DNA of 64,000 bases from B33-G16 sp964611035 (GCA_964611035.1 CAZSWT010000011.1:1-64000); one strand, 5' to 3'; shown: positions 18,190 through 27,449, counted from the first letter of the stretch. Program-made: numbers and translations. Notes: generated by a model from the letters alone, not told the origin.

Positions 18190-18414
18190 TTTTGCTCCAA
18201 AATTTTAAAGTTATATTATTGTTTTTACTTTATATTACTAACAATAATAATAAAGAAGCACTATATTGTTTAGAAGCCATTTAATGTGTTTATTTAACTA
18301 TATTTTTTACTATATATATTTTTTATAACTCGGGTTTTTATAACCAGTATGTGATTAAAAATATACACTCAACATTAAAGTCTCTAACCTACATACTTAA
18401 TAACCGTCTATTTT
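18190..18414. other. Very AT-rich leader upstream of dnaN
   Basis: About 225 bases dominated by A and T, with long runs such as those around 18300-18330. It must hold the dnaN promoter. It could be the remnant of an unwinding element, but I find no TTATCCACA-type DnaA boxes, so I do not call an origin. Confidence 0.35.
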
Positions 18415-18440
18415 CTACCCCGCGTATAAGCGCGGGGTAG
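18415..18440 (-). terminator. Strong hairpin after the acyl-CoA dehydrogenase gene
   Basis: A perfect ten-base stem CTACCCCGCG / CGCGGGGTAG around a six-base loop lies 13 bases beyond the end of the minus-strand gene. The following sequence is A-rich rather than T-rich on that strand, so it may be a transcript stabiliser or a Rho-type end. Confidence 0.6.
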
Positions 18441-18452
18441 TTGCAACAGGGT

Positions 18453-19616
18453 TTATCTATTTGCCTTCCTTATGCCGAGTTGATCTTGTGCAATGATGAA
18501 TTTACAGATATTAGTTGATCCTTCTACCATACCATAAGGAGGAGTGTCTCTATAATAACGGGCCACCGGATACTCTGTAGAGTAACCGTAGGCCCCGAGA
18601 ATACTCATAGCGTATCGAGAGGACTTGTAGGCAACTTCAGCGGCCAGATACTTGGCTTGAGCCACCTCCATATTATTTCCCAACATTCCCTGATCCTTTT
18701 GCCATGCTGCCCTGTAGCAGGATAGTCTTGCAGCCTCGATCTCTGAGACCATCTGGGCGACCATGTCTTGATTCATTTGAAACTTCCCCACTGCCTGACC
18801 AAACTGCTCCCTCTCCATAGCATATTTAGTAACGGACTCTAAACAGGCTTGTGCCACACCAACTCCTCCGGCGGCAGCGGAGAGTCGGGAGTTAGCAAGG
18901 GAGCCGAAAATTATCTTAACCCCATCCCCTGGTTTACCTATAATGTTTTCTTTAGGGACATTGGTGTTTTCCATGATAATTTCACCGGTGGGTGTTGCAT
19001 GTGTACCTGTTTTATCTAAATCTGTGGTTGTGATTCCATTAAAGTTTTTAGGCTCAACAACAAAGGCGGACAGACCTTTCGACTTAGCCTCCCTGTCTGT
19101 GTACGCATAAACAATGACCGCATCCGCAACACTGGCATTAGAGATCCATGTCTTGTAGCCGTTTAAAAGCCAGTGATCTCCTTTATCCTCGGCAGTAGAT
19201 TTCATAGACATAACATCAGATCCGGCGTTAGGCTCTGTCATCGCGAATGCCCCTACATACTCGGCACTCACCAACTTAGGAATATATTTCCTTTTTAACT
19301 CCTCACTGCCATAATGGTGGATGGTGAAGGCATTACCTGTTGTCTGCATATTAATCTGAACCCGCAACGCACTACAACCACGGGCAATTTCCTCAGTTAG
19401 TATTATAGCTGCCAGCCAACCCATATTGTTTCCCCCGTATTCCTCAGAGATAACCGTGCCAAAAAAACCCAACTCACCCATCGGTTTAATAGCCTCTTCG
19501 TATGGGAAATGGTGGTTTTCTTCCCATTCATCTGCAAACGGAGAAATTTTCTCGTCTACAAAATCACGAACCATATCCTTAAGCATTTGCAGTTCTTCAG
19601 ATAATTCAAAATTCAT
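18453..19616 (-). CDS. Acyl-CoA dehydrogenase
   Basis: A 387-residue flavoprotein that introduces a 2,3-double bond into an acyl-CoA and passes electrons to electron-transfer flavoprotein. The FAD/substrate segment AFAMTEPNAGSD is near residue 140, with WISNA following. The catalytic Glu is probably Glu365 in VEGSTN. The sequence style resembles the glutaryl-CoA and cyclic-acyl-CoA branches found in anaerobes, but I cannot assign the substrate. GGAGG precedes the ATG. It interrupts an otherwise typical run of origin-associated genes. Confidence 0.88.
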   Translation of the reverse strand: MNFELSEELQMLKDMVRDFVDEKISPFADEWEENHHFPYEEAIKPMGELGFFGTVISEEYGGNNMGWLAAIILTEEIARGCSALRVQINMQTTGNAFTIHHYGSEELKRKYIPKLVSAEYVGAFAMTEPNAGSDVMSMKSTAEDKGDHWLLNGYKTWISNASVADAVIVYAYTDREAKSKGLSAFVVEPKNFNGITTTDLDKTGTHATPTGEIIMENTNVPKENIIGKPGDGVKIIFGSLANSRLSAAAGGVGVAQACLESVTKYAMEREQFGQAVGKFQMNQDMVAQMVSEIEAARLSCYRAAWQKDQGMLGNNMEVAQAKYLAAEVAYKSSRYAMSILGAYGYSTEYPVARYYRDTPPYGMVEGSTNICKFIIAQDQLGIRKANR

Positions 19617-19891
19617 ATTTTCTTACCTCCTTACTTTAGCGTTAGATTGGTAAATATATCTATCGATTTTTTGAGATAGATTTAATACGTAAGGCCTGAC
19701 TCTAATGTCATCCCGGTGAAAACTAAATCTATATTCAAGACATTTTTCAACTAATACCATAAGAGCTTTAGCGTGGCCTAAAAATATAAATTAATAAATC
19801 TTTATTCATATTGAAGTATAGAACATTAGGCTATCATTTACAATATATTTGTTACCTTTAAGCGTGACAATTGTATGGAATTATTAAGGGA
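19617..19891. other. Gap between mnmE and the acyl-CoA dehydrogenase gene
   Basis: 275 AT-rich bases with no gene. It probably holds the promoter of the acyl-CoA dehydrogenase on the minus strand, but I could not pick a convincing one. Confidence 0.3.
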
Positions 19892-21277
19892 TTATTTACC
19901 AATACAAAATTTACTAAAAATGTTGTCCAATATCTCTTCTGTCGTTTTATTTCCCGTTATTTCATCTAAAGCATTTTTCGCCCACAAAAGATCCGCTGCT
20001 ACTATTTCCAATGGAAAACCACCTATTAAATTTTTAGATGCCTTTTCTAAAAACATAGAGGCGTTAGTTAATGTAGTTTTATGTCTTATATTAGGAACAA
20101 TAGGCGCTGGATAAACATTTATATCCCTATCAACAACCTTATTAAAGATTACTTCATTTAGTGTTTCAAATCCTTCCCCCGTGAGGGCCGAAACAGCAAC
20201 CCTGGGAAGGTGTTGAAAGACAACATCGATTTTTTTGTCACTTAGTTTCGCGGGAAGATCAATTTTGTTTATAATAACTATAGTGGCCCTTTTATCGACT
20301 TTTCGCAAAATATTTAAGTCGTATTGATTTAAAGGTCTGTTTCGGTCGATCACCAAAAGAGTTAGATCAGCCAGGCCAAGTTGAGTGTTTGTTAAATTTA
20401 CACCCTTTCTTTCAACCTCTCCTCTAACCTTTCGCATGCCGGCTGTATCTACCAGCTTTAAAGGAAGCCCTTCGATAGTAACAGTATATTCGAGAATATC
20501 ACGCGTTGTTCCTGGTATTGGAGTAACGATTGCCCTGTCCTCCTGTAAAAACCTATTTAAAATGCTCGATTTACCAACGTTAACCTTACCGACTATGACT
20601 ACGGCGGTACCCTCATGCCATATCTTTCTTTGCGTATAGGCTGCTACGAGCTTTTTAATGGGCTTTATAACCTTTTCGTTTAGACGATCTGCTGTGTGTG
20701 ATTTTGTTACTTCAGAAGATTCTTCATCAGGAAAATCTATTAAACACTCTATGTCTGCAAGGATTTCGATGAGCACCTGCCTAATTTCATTAATTTTTGC
20801 TTTTAATCCTCCAATAAGCTGGCCGGTTGCCAACCTCATTGACATATCACCTTTCGCATTTATTAAGTCTATAATCGCTTCGGCCTGGGTTAAATCGATC
20901 CTCCCGTTAAGGAAGGCCCTGAGGGTGAATTCACCAGGTTTGGCCAGTCTGGCGCCCGCTTGAAGAATTATCTGGAGTATATATGACAGGATTGTGTAGC
21001 CACTGTGAGAATTAATTTCGACCACGTCTTCTCGGGTATAAGAGAAAGGGGCGTGCATTACGGAAAGCAGAACTTCGTCGACAGGAAGGTTTGATTTCGG
21101 GTCGATAATATGGCCTAGGTAAAGACGAAAACTATCAAATGAGTTAATGGGGGACTTTGATCGAAAAATTTTCCGTGCGATGTTTTCAGCATTATACCCA
21201 CTAATCCTAATTATTCCTATGCCGCCTACCCCTATTGGAGTAGCTATAGCAGCAATGGTCTCCTCTTTATAATCCAT
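19892..21277 (-). CDS. mnmE: tRNA modification GTPase MnmE
   Basis: With MnmG, modifies the wobble uridine of several tRNAs at C5. It has an N-terminal folate-binding domain (IATPIGVGGIGIIRISG at the start), a helical domain and an inserted G domain with GKVNVGKSS, DTAGMR and NKID. It ends with the diagnostic CIGK. Length 461 is normal. It follows jag by about 20 bases, which keeps the conserved yidC-jag-mnmE order. Confidence 0.96.
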   Translation of the reverse strand: MDYKEETIAAIATPIGVGGIGIIRISGYNAENIARKIFRSKSPINSFDSFRLYLGHIIDPKSNLPVDEVLLSVMHAPFSYTREDVVEINSHSGYTILSYILQIILQAGARLAKPGEFTLRAFLNGRIDLTQAEAIIDLINAKGDMSMRLATGQLIGGLKAKINEIRQVLIEILADIECLIDFPDEESSEVTKSHTADRLNEKVIKPIKKLVAAYTQRKIWHEGTAVVIVGKVNVGKSSILNRFLQEDRAIVTPIPGTTRDILEYTVTIEGLPLKLVDTAGMRKVRGEVERKGVNLTNTQLGLADLTLLVIDRNRPLNQYDLNILRKVDKRATIVIINKIDLPAKLSDKKIDVVFQHLPRVAVSALTGEGFETLNEVIFNKVVDRDINVYPAPIVPNIRHKTTLTNASMFLEKASKNLIGGFPLEIVAADLLWAKNALDEITGNKTTEEILDNIFSKFCIGK

Positions 21278-21298
21278 GATAAAAGAAGCAACTCGGGA

Positions 21299-21949
21299 CT
21301 AATCATTTTGGTTTTTATCGATCTTCTTTTTGTTTGGAATAATAAACACACTCTTAAAGAAACCTTCACCATTACTTTTTGTTTGGAGCTGGTAATCTCC
21401 TTTAAGGGCGAGATGAACTATTCTTCTGTCGTGTGGGCTTATCGGATCTATCGTGACAGTTTTTCTTGTTTTTTTCGCCTTTTCGCCCATTCTAAATGCC
21501 AGTCTCTCTAAGAATTCCTCTCTTCTTTGCCTGTAATTCTCTGCATCAACAATTACCCTTACCTTTTTTTCAGATGCCTTATTTACTGCCTTATTGATAA
21601 TAAACTCCAATGCCTCTAAGGTCTTACCCTTAGGCCCTATTAGGATCCCAGGGTTATTCCCTTCTATATTTAAAACGATATCATCAGCTTTTTTCCTTGC
21701 AGATATCTTTGTATCTGGGGATATTGATGAAATTATTTTTGTGAGTATTTCTTGGGCAAGGGCTATGCTGTCATCCCTCTTTGGTGTTGCCCTGATTTTA
21801 GCTTTCTTATTGCCTGTTAAACCAAAAATTCCAACAGATCTGGTTTCCAATACCTCTATATCAAGCTCCTCCTCTCTTAAATTAAAATGTTTACAGGCCT
21901 TTTCAATAGCCTCTTGCGTTGTTTTAGCTTCTATTTCTGTAGACGACAT
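21299..21949 (-). CDS. jag: RNA-binding protein Jag/KhpB
   Basis: A cytosolic RNA-binding protein linked to envelope growth control. The Jag-N domain occupies about residues 1-50 (family ending GIFGLTGNKKAKI). A KH domain with GPKGKTLEALE lies near 105 and an R3H domain with HDRRIVHLAL near 175. AGGAGG precedes the ATG. It sits 17 bases behind yidC, the usual arrangement. Confidence 0.93.
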   Translation of the reverse strand: MSSTEIEAKTTQEAIEKACKHFNLREEELDIEVLETRSVGIFGLTGNKKAKIRATPKRDDSIALAQEILTKIISSISPDTKISARKKADDIVLNIEGNNPGILIGPKGKTLEALEFIINKAVNKASEKKVRVIVDAENYRQRREEFLERLAFRMGEKAKKTRKTVTIDPISPHDRRIVHLALKGDYQLQTKSNGEGFFKSVFIIPNKKKIDKNQND

Positions 21950-21966
21950 AAAGTTTCCTCCTAAAA

Positions 21967-23625
21967 TTAGCCCACTTGTTTATTAATCCTATATTGTTGA
22001 GCTATTGATAGTACATTGTTTACTAACCAATAAAGCACTAAACCAGAGGGAAAATTAATAAACAAGAACGTAAATACGATTGGCAGAAGCATCATCATCT
22101 TAGCTTGGGCGGGGTCTCCTGTAGTTGGTGTCATTTTTTGCTGGAGAAACATGGATGCTCCCATTATCAGGGTTAACACAGGAATACCGTAGGGGGGAGC
22201 CATAAAAGGAATTTGGAAGGGGAAGGAGAAAAGCCTGTCAGGTGCAGAGAGATCTTTAATCCATAGAGCAAAAGGAGCATGTCGTAACTCTATCGAGTTC
22301 GGTAAGACTCGAAAAAGGGCGAAAAAAACAGGAATCTGGACTATCATAGGCAAACAACCTCCCATGGGATTAATTTTATAGGTTTTATAAAGTCCCATGA
22401 GCTGTTTCTGCATTTCTTGCTTATTTCCTTTGTATTTCTCCCGTATCTTGGCCATCATAGGTTGAAGTTTTCTCATTTCTTTCATAGATTGATAACTTTT
22501 ATGAGTGAGAGGCCAAAACAGTATCTTGATGATAATAGTGAGCAATATAATTGAAAGACCATAATTAGAGAGGTATTTATTGAAAAAGCGTAGAGTAACC
22601 AAGAGGGGTTTGGCAATAATATCAAACCAGCCAAAATTGACAGCCTTTTCGAGTTTTTTATTCAGGGCCTTTAGTATATAGAGATCCCTGGGTCCAAAAT
22701 AGAGGATAAAGTTTTCCGTTGTATTCTGGTCCTGTCTGAGATTGAGCGAAGGGGTTATGTACGATATTTTTATCTCGTCATCAGGGAGAATGCTGCTTTT
22801 TACAGTTGATTTTCTGCTCTTTTCATCGACGATAGCGGCCAAAAAATACGGTTCTTCACGAGCAACCCAGGATATTTGGCCAAGAAATTGCTTATCTTTT
22901 AGTTTTCCAACTTTAACCTCTTTTAATTTGTTTTCGAGAAGCAGGGCCATACCCTCAAAGGCGCCATAGCCCTTTTTTGTCTTTGTAGGAAGATGAAACA
23001 AATTTAATGAAAGGGTATCATCAATTAGGTATTCAGATTTATTATTTACATGTACTGACAGGTCAATTTTATAATTGTCGGCATAAAAAACAAACCTTGT
23101 TTGTATCTCTATTCCTTCAGGTGATACACGCTCATAAATTAATTCCTTTGGTCGGTCACCCGGCCTGATTGTAATTTCTTTGCGGTTTACCTTATAAGTA
23201 GCCCACTTGATATTGGGTATATTTTTCCCAGAGAAGCCGAGATTAAATCCGTACCCGCTCTTGTTTTTAACATGAATTAATTCTTTTAAGGGAGAGTCTT
23301 TCTCAAGCGTTGATCGATATTTTTTTAGTTTAAAACTCTTAATGAGAGGACCAGACCCAGAAAAGACAGCTATATAAAGATCTGTTTCGACTGTGATATC
23401 TCTGGTATCTCTTCCCGTCTCTAACATAAGATCTCGCTTTGGGCCTGTTGGAATCGGTCTACCTTCTAAACCGGGTTGAGATTGATCTTTTTGTTGGCTC
23501 AGCTCTTTTTTAGGTATTGACTGTTTCTCAGTTGATTTATCCGTTGGTTTCGGACCAAACAAAACGGACCATAAAAGGAAGACAAGGAATGACAGCCCTA
23601 AAGCCAACAACGTTTTTTTATCCAT
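21967..23625 (-). CDS. yidC: Membrane protein insertase YidC
   Basis: Inserts and folds inner-membrane proteins, alone or with SecYEG. An N-terminal membrane segment is followed by a large periplasmic domain (about 30-330) and the conserved five-helix core containing NPMGGCLPMIVQIPVFFALF near residue 430. Length 552 and the periplasmic domain are typical of Gram-negative bacteria. A foldback element separates it from yidD, so it may rely on its own promoter. Confidence 0.96.
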   Translation of the reverse strand: MDKKTLLALGLSFLVFLLWSVLFGPKPTDKSTEKQSIPKKELSQQKDQSQPGLEGRPIPTGPKRDLMLETGRDTRDITVETDLYIAVFSGSGPLIKSFKLKKYRSTLEKDSPLKELIHVKNKSGYGFNLGFSGKNIPNIKWATYKVNRKEITIRPGDRPKELIYERVSPEGIEIQTRFVFYADNYKIDLSVHVNNKSEYLIDDTLSLNLFHLPTKTKKGYGAFEGMALLLENKLKEVKVGKLKDKQFLGQISWVAREEPYFLAAIVDEKSRKSTVKSSILPDDEIKISYITPSLNLRQDQNTTENFILYFGPRDLYILKALNKKLEKAVNFGWFDIIAKPLLVTLRFFNKYLSNYGLSIILLTIIIKILFWPLTHKSYQSMKEMRKLQPMMAKIREKYKGNKQEMQKQLMGLYKTYKINPMGGCLPMIVQIPVFFALFRVLPNSIELRHAPFALWIKDLSAPDRLFSFPFQIPFMAPPYGIPVLTLIMGASMFLQQKMTPTTGDPAQAKMMMLLPIVFTFLFINFPSGLVLYWLVNNVLSIAQQYRINKQVG

Positions 23626-23723
23626 AAATAAATTCCCAATATAAAATAAAGTGAATTATAATAGCTAATGGTAAAATTATCAACCTGTGCTGCTTGATTG
23701 ACAAATAAAACGCTAAATAATGT

Positions 23724-23921
23724 GTAACTACTCAGGTTCAAAGTTCCTGGGTTCACCGTTCAGGGTTAACCAGACGAAAAAGAGGTTCGATTCCGTAACG
23801 AGAGCCGTGTTCATCCGTTTCTTGTGAAACTCCATGGTGTTCTGCACAGGAGTCCAGAGTGAGCCCTATGCAGCAATAAATACGCCTAACCGTGAACCTT
23901 GAACCTTACAACCTGAGTTAC
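23724..23921. mobile_element. MITE-like foldback element with perfect 8-bp target duplication
   Basis: Ends read GTAACTACTCAGGTTC on the left and, inverted, GTAACTCAGGTTG on the right. The flanks are AATAATGT on both sides (23716-23723 and 23922-23929), an exact 8-bp duplication. Internal GGTTCACGGTTA-like arms pair with each other. No protein is encoded. It splits yidC from yidD-rnpA-rpmH. Confidence 0.85.
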
Positions 23922-24066
23922 AATAATGTTAAACACAAAAATCCTATTAAATAGATGTTTACCCTGTTAGAATGTGTCTGGATCGGGACGCTGTCAAGGA
24001 GATAAGCTTAGAGGAGATTTGTCCTTCACACGGGGCAAAAAGTCCCACCTATAATTCTAACTGGGC

Positions 24067-24297
24067 TTACTTGAGAGGATCATAGCCCCCCGGATGAAAG
24101 GGGTGGCATTTAAGGATCCTAATTAAAGCGAGGAGCCCTCCTTTTATTATACCGTATTTATCAATGGCAAGGGAGGCGTAGGTAGAACAGGTAGGCATAA
24201 AGCGGCAAGAGGATGGCATAAATGGTGATACTAATACCTGATAAAGTTTAATTAATGAAACTATGTAAGCTCGAGGCTTAAAGGAAAGGACCATCAT
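24067..24297 (-). CDS. yidD: Membrane protein insertion efficiency factor YidD
   Basis: Small inner-membrane-associated protein that helps YidC. The diagnostic CRFMPTCSTYA and the end HPFHPGGYDP are present in 76 residues. It begins inside the last 20 bases of rnpA in another frame, the usual translational coupling. Either of two adjacent ATG codons may be used. Confidence 0.95.
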   Translation of the reverse strand: MMVLSFKPRAYIVSLIKLYQVLVSPFMPSSCRFMPTCSTYASLAIDKYGIIKGGLLALIRILKCHPFHPGGYDPLK

Positions 24298-24631
24298 TTT
24301 TTAGCAGTAAGTTTCCTAACTCCTCTTGTACTTTAAAAAAGGCGAACGTATTGTTTCCTTTTAAAGCAGTAATTATAAGATCATATCCTTTTGGAATCTG
24401 TTGTTTGTTTAGCCTAAAGAACTCTCTTATCAATCGCTTAATCCTGTTTCTTTTTACTGAATTTCCAATCCTTTTGCTGACCGTTATACCTAATCTGGTA
24501 ATATCCTCCCTATTTTCTCTTATAATAACAACAAAATTTTTTGTATAATAGCGTCTCCCATGAAGCTTTAAAGAAATGAACTCTTTCTTTTTTAATATTC
24601 GCTCCTCTCGTTTAAAAGAAAATAATCCCAT
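24278..24631 (-). CDS. rnpA: Ribonuclease P protein component
   Basis: Protein subunit that helps the RNase P RNA trim tRNA 5' ends. The family motif with RNRIKRLIREFFR is near residue 80, preceded by LGITVSKRIGNSVKRN. Length 117 is normal. It lies between rpmH and yidD in the conserved order. Confidence 0.96.
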   Translation of the reverse strand: MGLFSFKREERILKKKEFISLKLHGRRYYTKNFVVIIRENREDITRLGITVSKRIGNSVKRNRIKRLIREFFRLNKQQIPKGYDLIITALKGNNTFAFFKVQEELGNLLLKNDGPFL

Positions 24632-24697
24632 CTTAAAAGCTTGTCGCTACGATATGGGCAAAGCCTAACCCTTATAAAATACTGCTACGCATGATAG

Positions 24698-24832
24698 TCA
24701 TACAGATAGTCTTTTGCGGCCTTTTGCCCTCCTTCTCTTTATCACATTTCTGCCACCTTTACTGCTCATTCTGGCCCGAAAACCGTGCGTACGAGATCTC
24801 TTTATGTTGCTTGGCTGAAATGTTCGTTTCAT
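24698..24832 (-). CDS. rpmH: 50S ribosomal protein L34
   Basis: A 44-residue, very basic protein translated by hand from the minus strand. It starts MKRTFQPSNIKRSRTHGF and ends in GRKRLSV before TGA. This is the standard length and sequence of L34. It is the first gene of the rnpA-yidD group, as in most bacteria. Confidence 0.97.
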   Translation of the reverse strand: MKRTFQPSNIKRSRTHGFRARMSSKGGRNVIKRRRAKGRKRLSV

Positions 24833-24868
24833 AAATTAATGTGTGTTCATTAAAAAATTGATCACTTT

Positions 24869-24895
24869 AATAATCATAGGTGATCTAAGTTGTCA
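24869..24895 (-). promoter_or_regulatory. Putative sigma-70 promoter of rpmH
   Basis: On the minus strand TTGACA (24895-24890) is followed 15 bases later by GATTAT (24874-24869), about 37 bases before the rpmH start. The -35 is perfect; the -10 and spacing are only fair. Confidence 0.4.
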
Positions 24896-24948
24896 AGATA
24901 AAAGAGACATGTAATATTTTATATTTGATAAATTTTGTAAAATTAATT

Positions 24949-25261
24949 AGTATCGTTCAAAAGGTTCGGCTTTTTATTTTCAAGAGTAAAATCATAGAGA
25001 AATTTGAACCGATATTTATGAATCGGTGTGATACATATTTTTAGTCTATCTCTACTTTTGGATAGAGATGATTGCAATCATCTCTTAATTGATAAATAGC
25101 CGTAATCATTAGGGATGTCAAGGGCGACATAAGTCGTTCATCTTGACCTTTGACATCCCTAATGATGAAGGCTTTCAATGACATTTTTTGTTTTTAATCT
25201 TATTATCTGACTATAGAATGGTATTTAATTTTTCTAAATGCCGAACCTTTTGAACGATACC
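24949..25261. mobile_element. MITE-like foldback element with three internal hairpins
   Basis: Inverted ends of about 22 bases begin (A/G)GTATCGTTCAAAAGG. AATTAATT flanks both sides (24941-24948 and 25262-25269); this duplication is itself palindromic, which lengthens the apparent repeat. Inside are a hairpin at 25008-25027, a perfect 22-bp palindrome at 25064-25085, and perfect 14-base arms CATTAGGGATGTCA at 25107-25120 pairing with 25151-25164. There is no reading frame of note. It lies upstream of mreB. Confidence 0.8.
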
Positions 25262-25298
25262 AATTAATTATGTATAGTGGGTTATAAATTAAAATTAT

Positions 25299-25350
25299 GT
25301 ACCTGCTCAATAAAGAAGCAATAAATTGCCACAGGATTTTGAGCAATTAC
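25299..25350. mobile_element. Minimal 52-bp member of the foldback family
   Basis: Ends read GTACCTGCTCAATAAAG and, inverted, GTAATTGCTCAAAATCC. The flanks AAAATTAT (25291-25298) and AAAATCAT (25351-25358) agree in seven of eight bases. It ends 22 bases before the mreB start, so the mreB transcript may begin upstream and include the hairpin. Confidence 0.65.
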
Positions 25351-25372
25351 AAAATCATGGAAAGGAGACTAA

Positions 25373-26407
25373 ATGCTATTAGACCCTATACTCGGTTTAT
25401 TCTCCAACGATCTGGCCATTGACTTAGGTACGGCCAATACATTGGTGTACGTAAAGGGCAAAGGGATAGTCTTGAATGAGCCTTCTGTAGTAGCGGTAAG
25501 AAAGGGAGACCGGGGAGGAAACAAGGTATTAGCAGTAGGAAAAGAGGCAAAAATAATGCTGGGGCGAACACCCGGAGACATTGTAGCGACCAGGCCAATG
25601 AAAGATGGTGTTATTGCCGATTTTGATATCACAGAAACCATGCTCAGGTATTTTATTAGAAGGGTTCATAATAGAAGATCTCTTGTGAGGCCCCGGATAA
25701 TTATATCTATTCCATCGGGAATAACTCAGGTCGAAAAGAGGGCAGTCCGTGAGTCTGCAGAGTCTGCAGGGGCTAGAGAAGTTTTTTTAATTGAGGAACC
25801 CATGGCTGCGGCTCTGGGGGCGGATTTACCTATAACTGAACCAACAAGCAATTTAGTTGTTGATATAGGGGCAGGGACTACGGAAGTGGCTGTTATTTCC
25901 TTGGCAGGGACTGTCTATTCGCGTTCAGTAAGGGTGGCTGGTGATAAGATGGATGAGGCTATTCTGCAGTACATCAAAAGAAAATATAATCTTTTGATTG
26001 GTCCTCAAACAGCGGAATTAATCAAAATCAATGTTGGAAATGCGTATCCGACTGAAGAGGCGGAGTGTATAGAAGTTAAGGGCAGAGACCTTGTCACAGG
26101 CATACCAAAGATACTCACTATAGATTCAGAGGAAGTTAGAAAGGCGATATCTGAACAGGTAGATGCAATTATTGAAACAGTAAGAATTGCTTTAGAGCAG
26201 ACTCCACCTGAATTATCTGCTGATGTGGTAGATAAAGGCATAGTTTTAACTGGCGGTGGTGCACTATTAAAAAATATTGATGCCTTGCTTCGCGAGGAGA
26301 CACGTTTCCCAATAACTATCACGGATGATCCACTTACCACCGTTGTTATAGGGGCAGGAAAGGTCTTGGATAATCTATCGATTTTAAGAGAGGTTACAGT
26401 CAAATAA
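25373..26407 (+). CDS. mreB: Rod-shape actin homologue MreB
   Basis: Actin-like protein that forms membrane-bound filaments and directs lateral wall synthesis. It has the phosphate-1 loop DLGTANTLVY, the phosphate-2 loop VDIGAGTTEVAV and the adenosine motif LTGGGALLKNID. Length 344 is normal. GAAAGGAG precedes the ATG. It is the first gene of mreB-mreC-mreD-mrdA-rodA. Confidence 0.97.
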   Translation: MLLDPILGLFSNDLAIDLGTANTLVYVKGKGIVLNEPSVVAVRKGDRGGNKVLAVGKEAKIMLGRTPGDIVATRPMKDGVIADFDITETMLRYFIRRVHNRRSLVRPRIIISIPSGITQVEKRAVRESAESAGAREVFLIEEPMAAALGADLPITEPTSNLVVDIGAGTTEVAVISLAGTVYSRSVRVAGDKMDEAILQYIKRKYNLLIGPQTAELIKINVGNAYPTEEAECIEVKGRDLVTGIPKILTIDSEEVRKAISEQVDAIIETVRIALEQTPPELSADVVDKGIVLTGGGALLKNIDALLREETRFPITITDDPLTTVVIGAGKVLDNLSILREVTVK

Positions 26408-26431
26408 TTAAAACGGTTAGGTTTAAAATAA

Positions 26432-27274
26432 TTGACCATTTTTTTAGAGCATAGGGCAAAATGGATTTCCTATATTTTTATTCTCTTATCCCTAATCCTG
26501 CTGTCTCTCAGTATTGGCAAGGGACGGGAATGGAATCCTGCAGAAAAGCTTGCGATTGAGATTATTGCCCCCTTTCAAAAAATTTTTATCGGAACAATAT
26601 CCACAGCAAGGGATATATGGAAGAATTATTTTTTCTTAGTCGAGACACGTCAAGAGAACTTGCATCTCAACAAAAAGATAGACCTCCTCGTGATAGAAAA
26701 CAGCAGATATCAAGAACTATTGTTGACTAACCAGCGCCTGCAACAACTCCTTAAATTTCAAGAAAATACCGAAGAGACCTTTTTGCCAGCGATGGTCATT
26801 GGATGGGATTCAAGCGTATTGTTTAAATCCATAATTATTGGTAAAGGGGAAAACGATGGTCTTAAGATAAACATGCCGGTGGTTAATTCAAAAGGAGTTG
26901 TGGGAAGGACAGTTTCTGTCTCACCTAATTACGCACAGGTATTATTGGTTACAGATCAAAACAGTGCTGTTGATGGATTGGTTCAGAGATCAAGATGCAG
27001 AGGCATGCTTAAAGGAAGAGGATTAAGTGAATGCTCCTTTGATTATGTAATAAAGACATGTGATATAGAAACAGGTGACGCAGTTGTAACCTCAGGATTG
27101 GGGAGAGCTTTTCCCAAGGGTCTTTACCTGGGTACAGTTAAAAAGATAAAGGATTCTCCTGATAAACTATTTAAGGATGTCATGGTAGTTTCAGCCGTAG
27201 ATTTCTCAAAACTGGAAGAGATTCTCGTAATTTTGAGATCAGGTTTTATACCAGGGGAACGAATGAATGATTGA
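26432..27274 (+). CDS. mreC: Rod-shape protein MreC
   Basis: Bitopic inner-membrane protein with a periplasmic beta domain that scaffolds the elongasome. One N-terminal membrane helix (about 11-27) is followed by a coiled coil (about 60-110) and the family's beta domain with GVVGRTVSVSPNYAQVLLVTD near residue 155. I use the TTG at 26432 because no ATG in this frame precedes the membrane helix. 280 residues is normal. Confidence 0.93.
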   Translation: MTIFLEHRAKWISYIFILLSLILLSLSIGKGREWNPAEKLAIEIIAPFQKIFIGTISTARDIWKNYFFLVETRQENLHLNKKIDLLVIENSRYQELLLTNQRLQQLLKFQENTEETFLPAMVIGWDSSVLFKSIIIGKGENDGLKINMPVVNSKGVVGRTVSVSPNYAQVLLVTDQNSAVDGLVQRSRCRGMLKGRGLSECSFDYVIKTCDIETGDAVVTSGLGRAFPKGLYLGTVKKIKDSPDKLFKDVMVVSAVDFSKLEEILVILRSGFIPGERMND

Positions 27275-27449
27275 CGATTTAAGGAGTGGGAATCTAAAAT
27301 TCACGACCCTGAGCACGTCGATTCATTAGTTCGATGACATACTTATTTTCTCCATTCGGCCCGAGCTCATGGCCGAGGGCAGAACTTAGTGTTGCATAAA
27401 CAACATTGCTAAAACAAGCTGTCAAATACATAAACGTATTTGTGGATTG

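Noticed and set aside
19650..19855. A foldback element bounded by GGTAAATATAT and ATATATTTGTTACC
   Set aside because: The arms are short and AT-rich, and the flanks (TTAGATTG and CTTTAAGC) do not match.
23724..23921. A possible tRNA, because of GGTTC-like words
   Set aside because: The GGTTCAAAG words form inverted repeats of a foldback element; no acceptor stem, anticodon arm or CCA end can be drawn.
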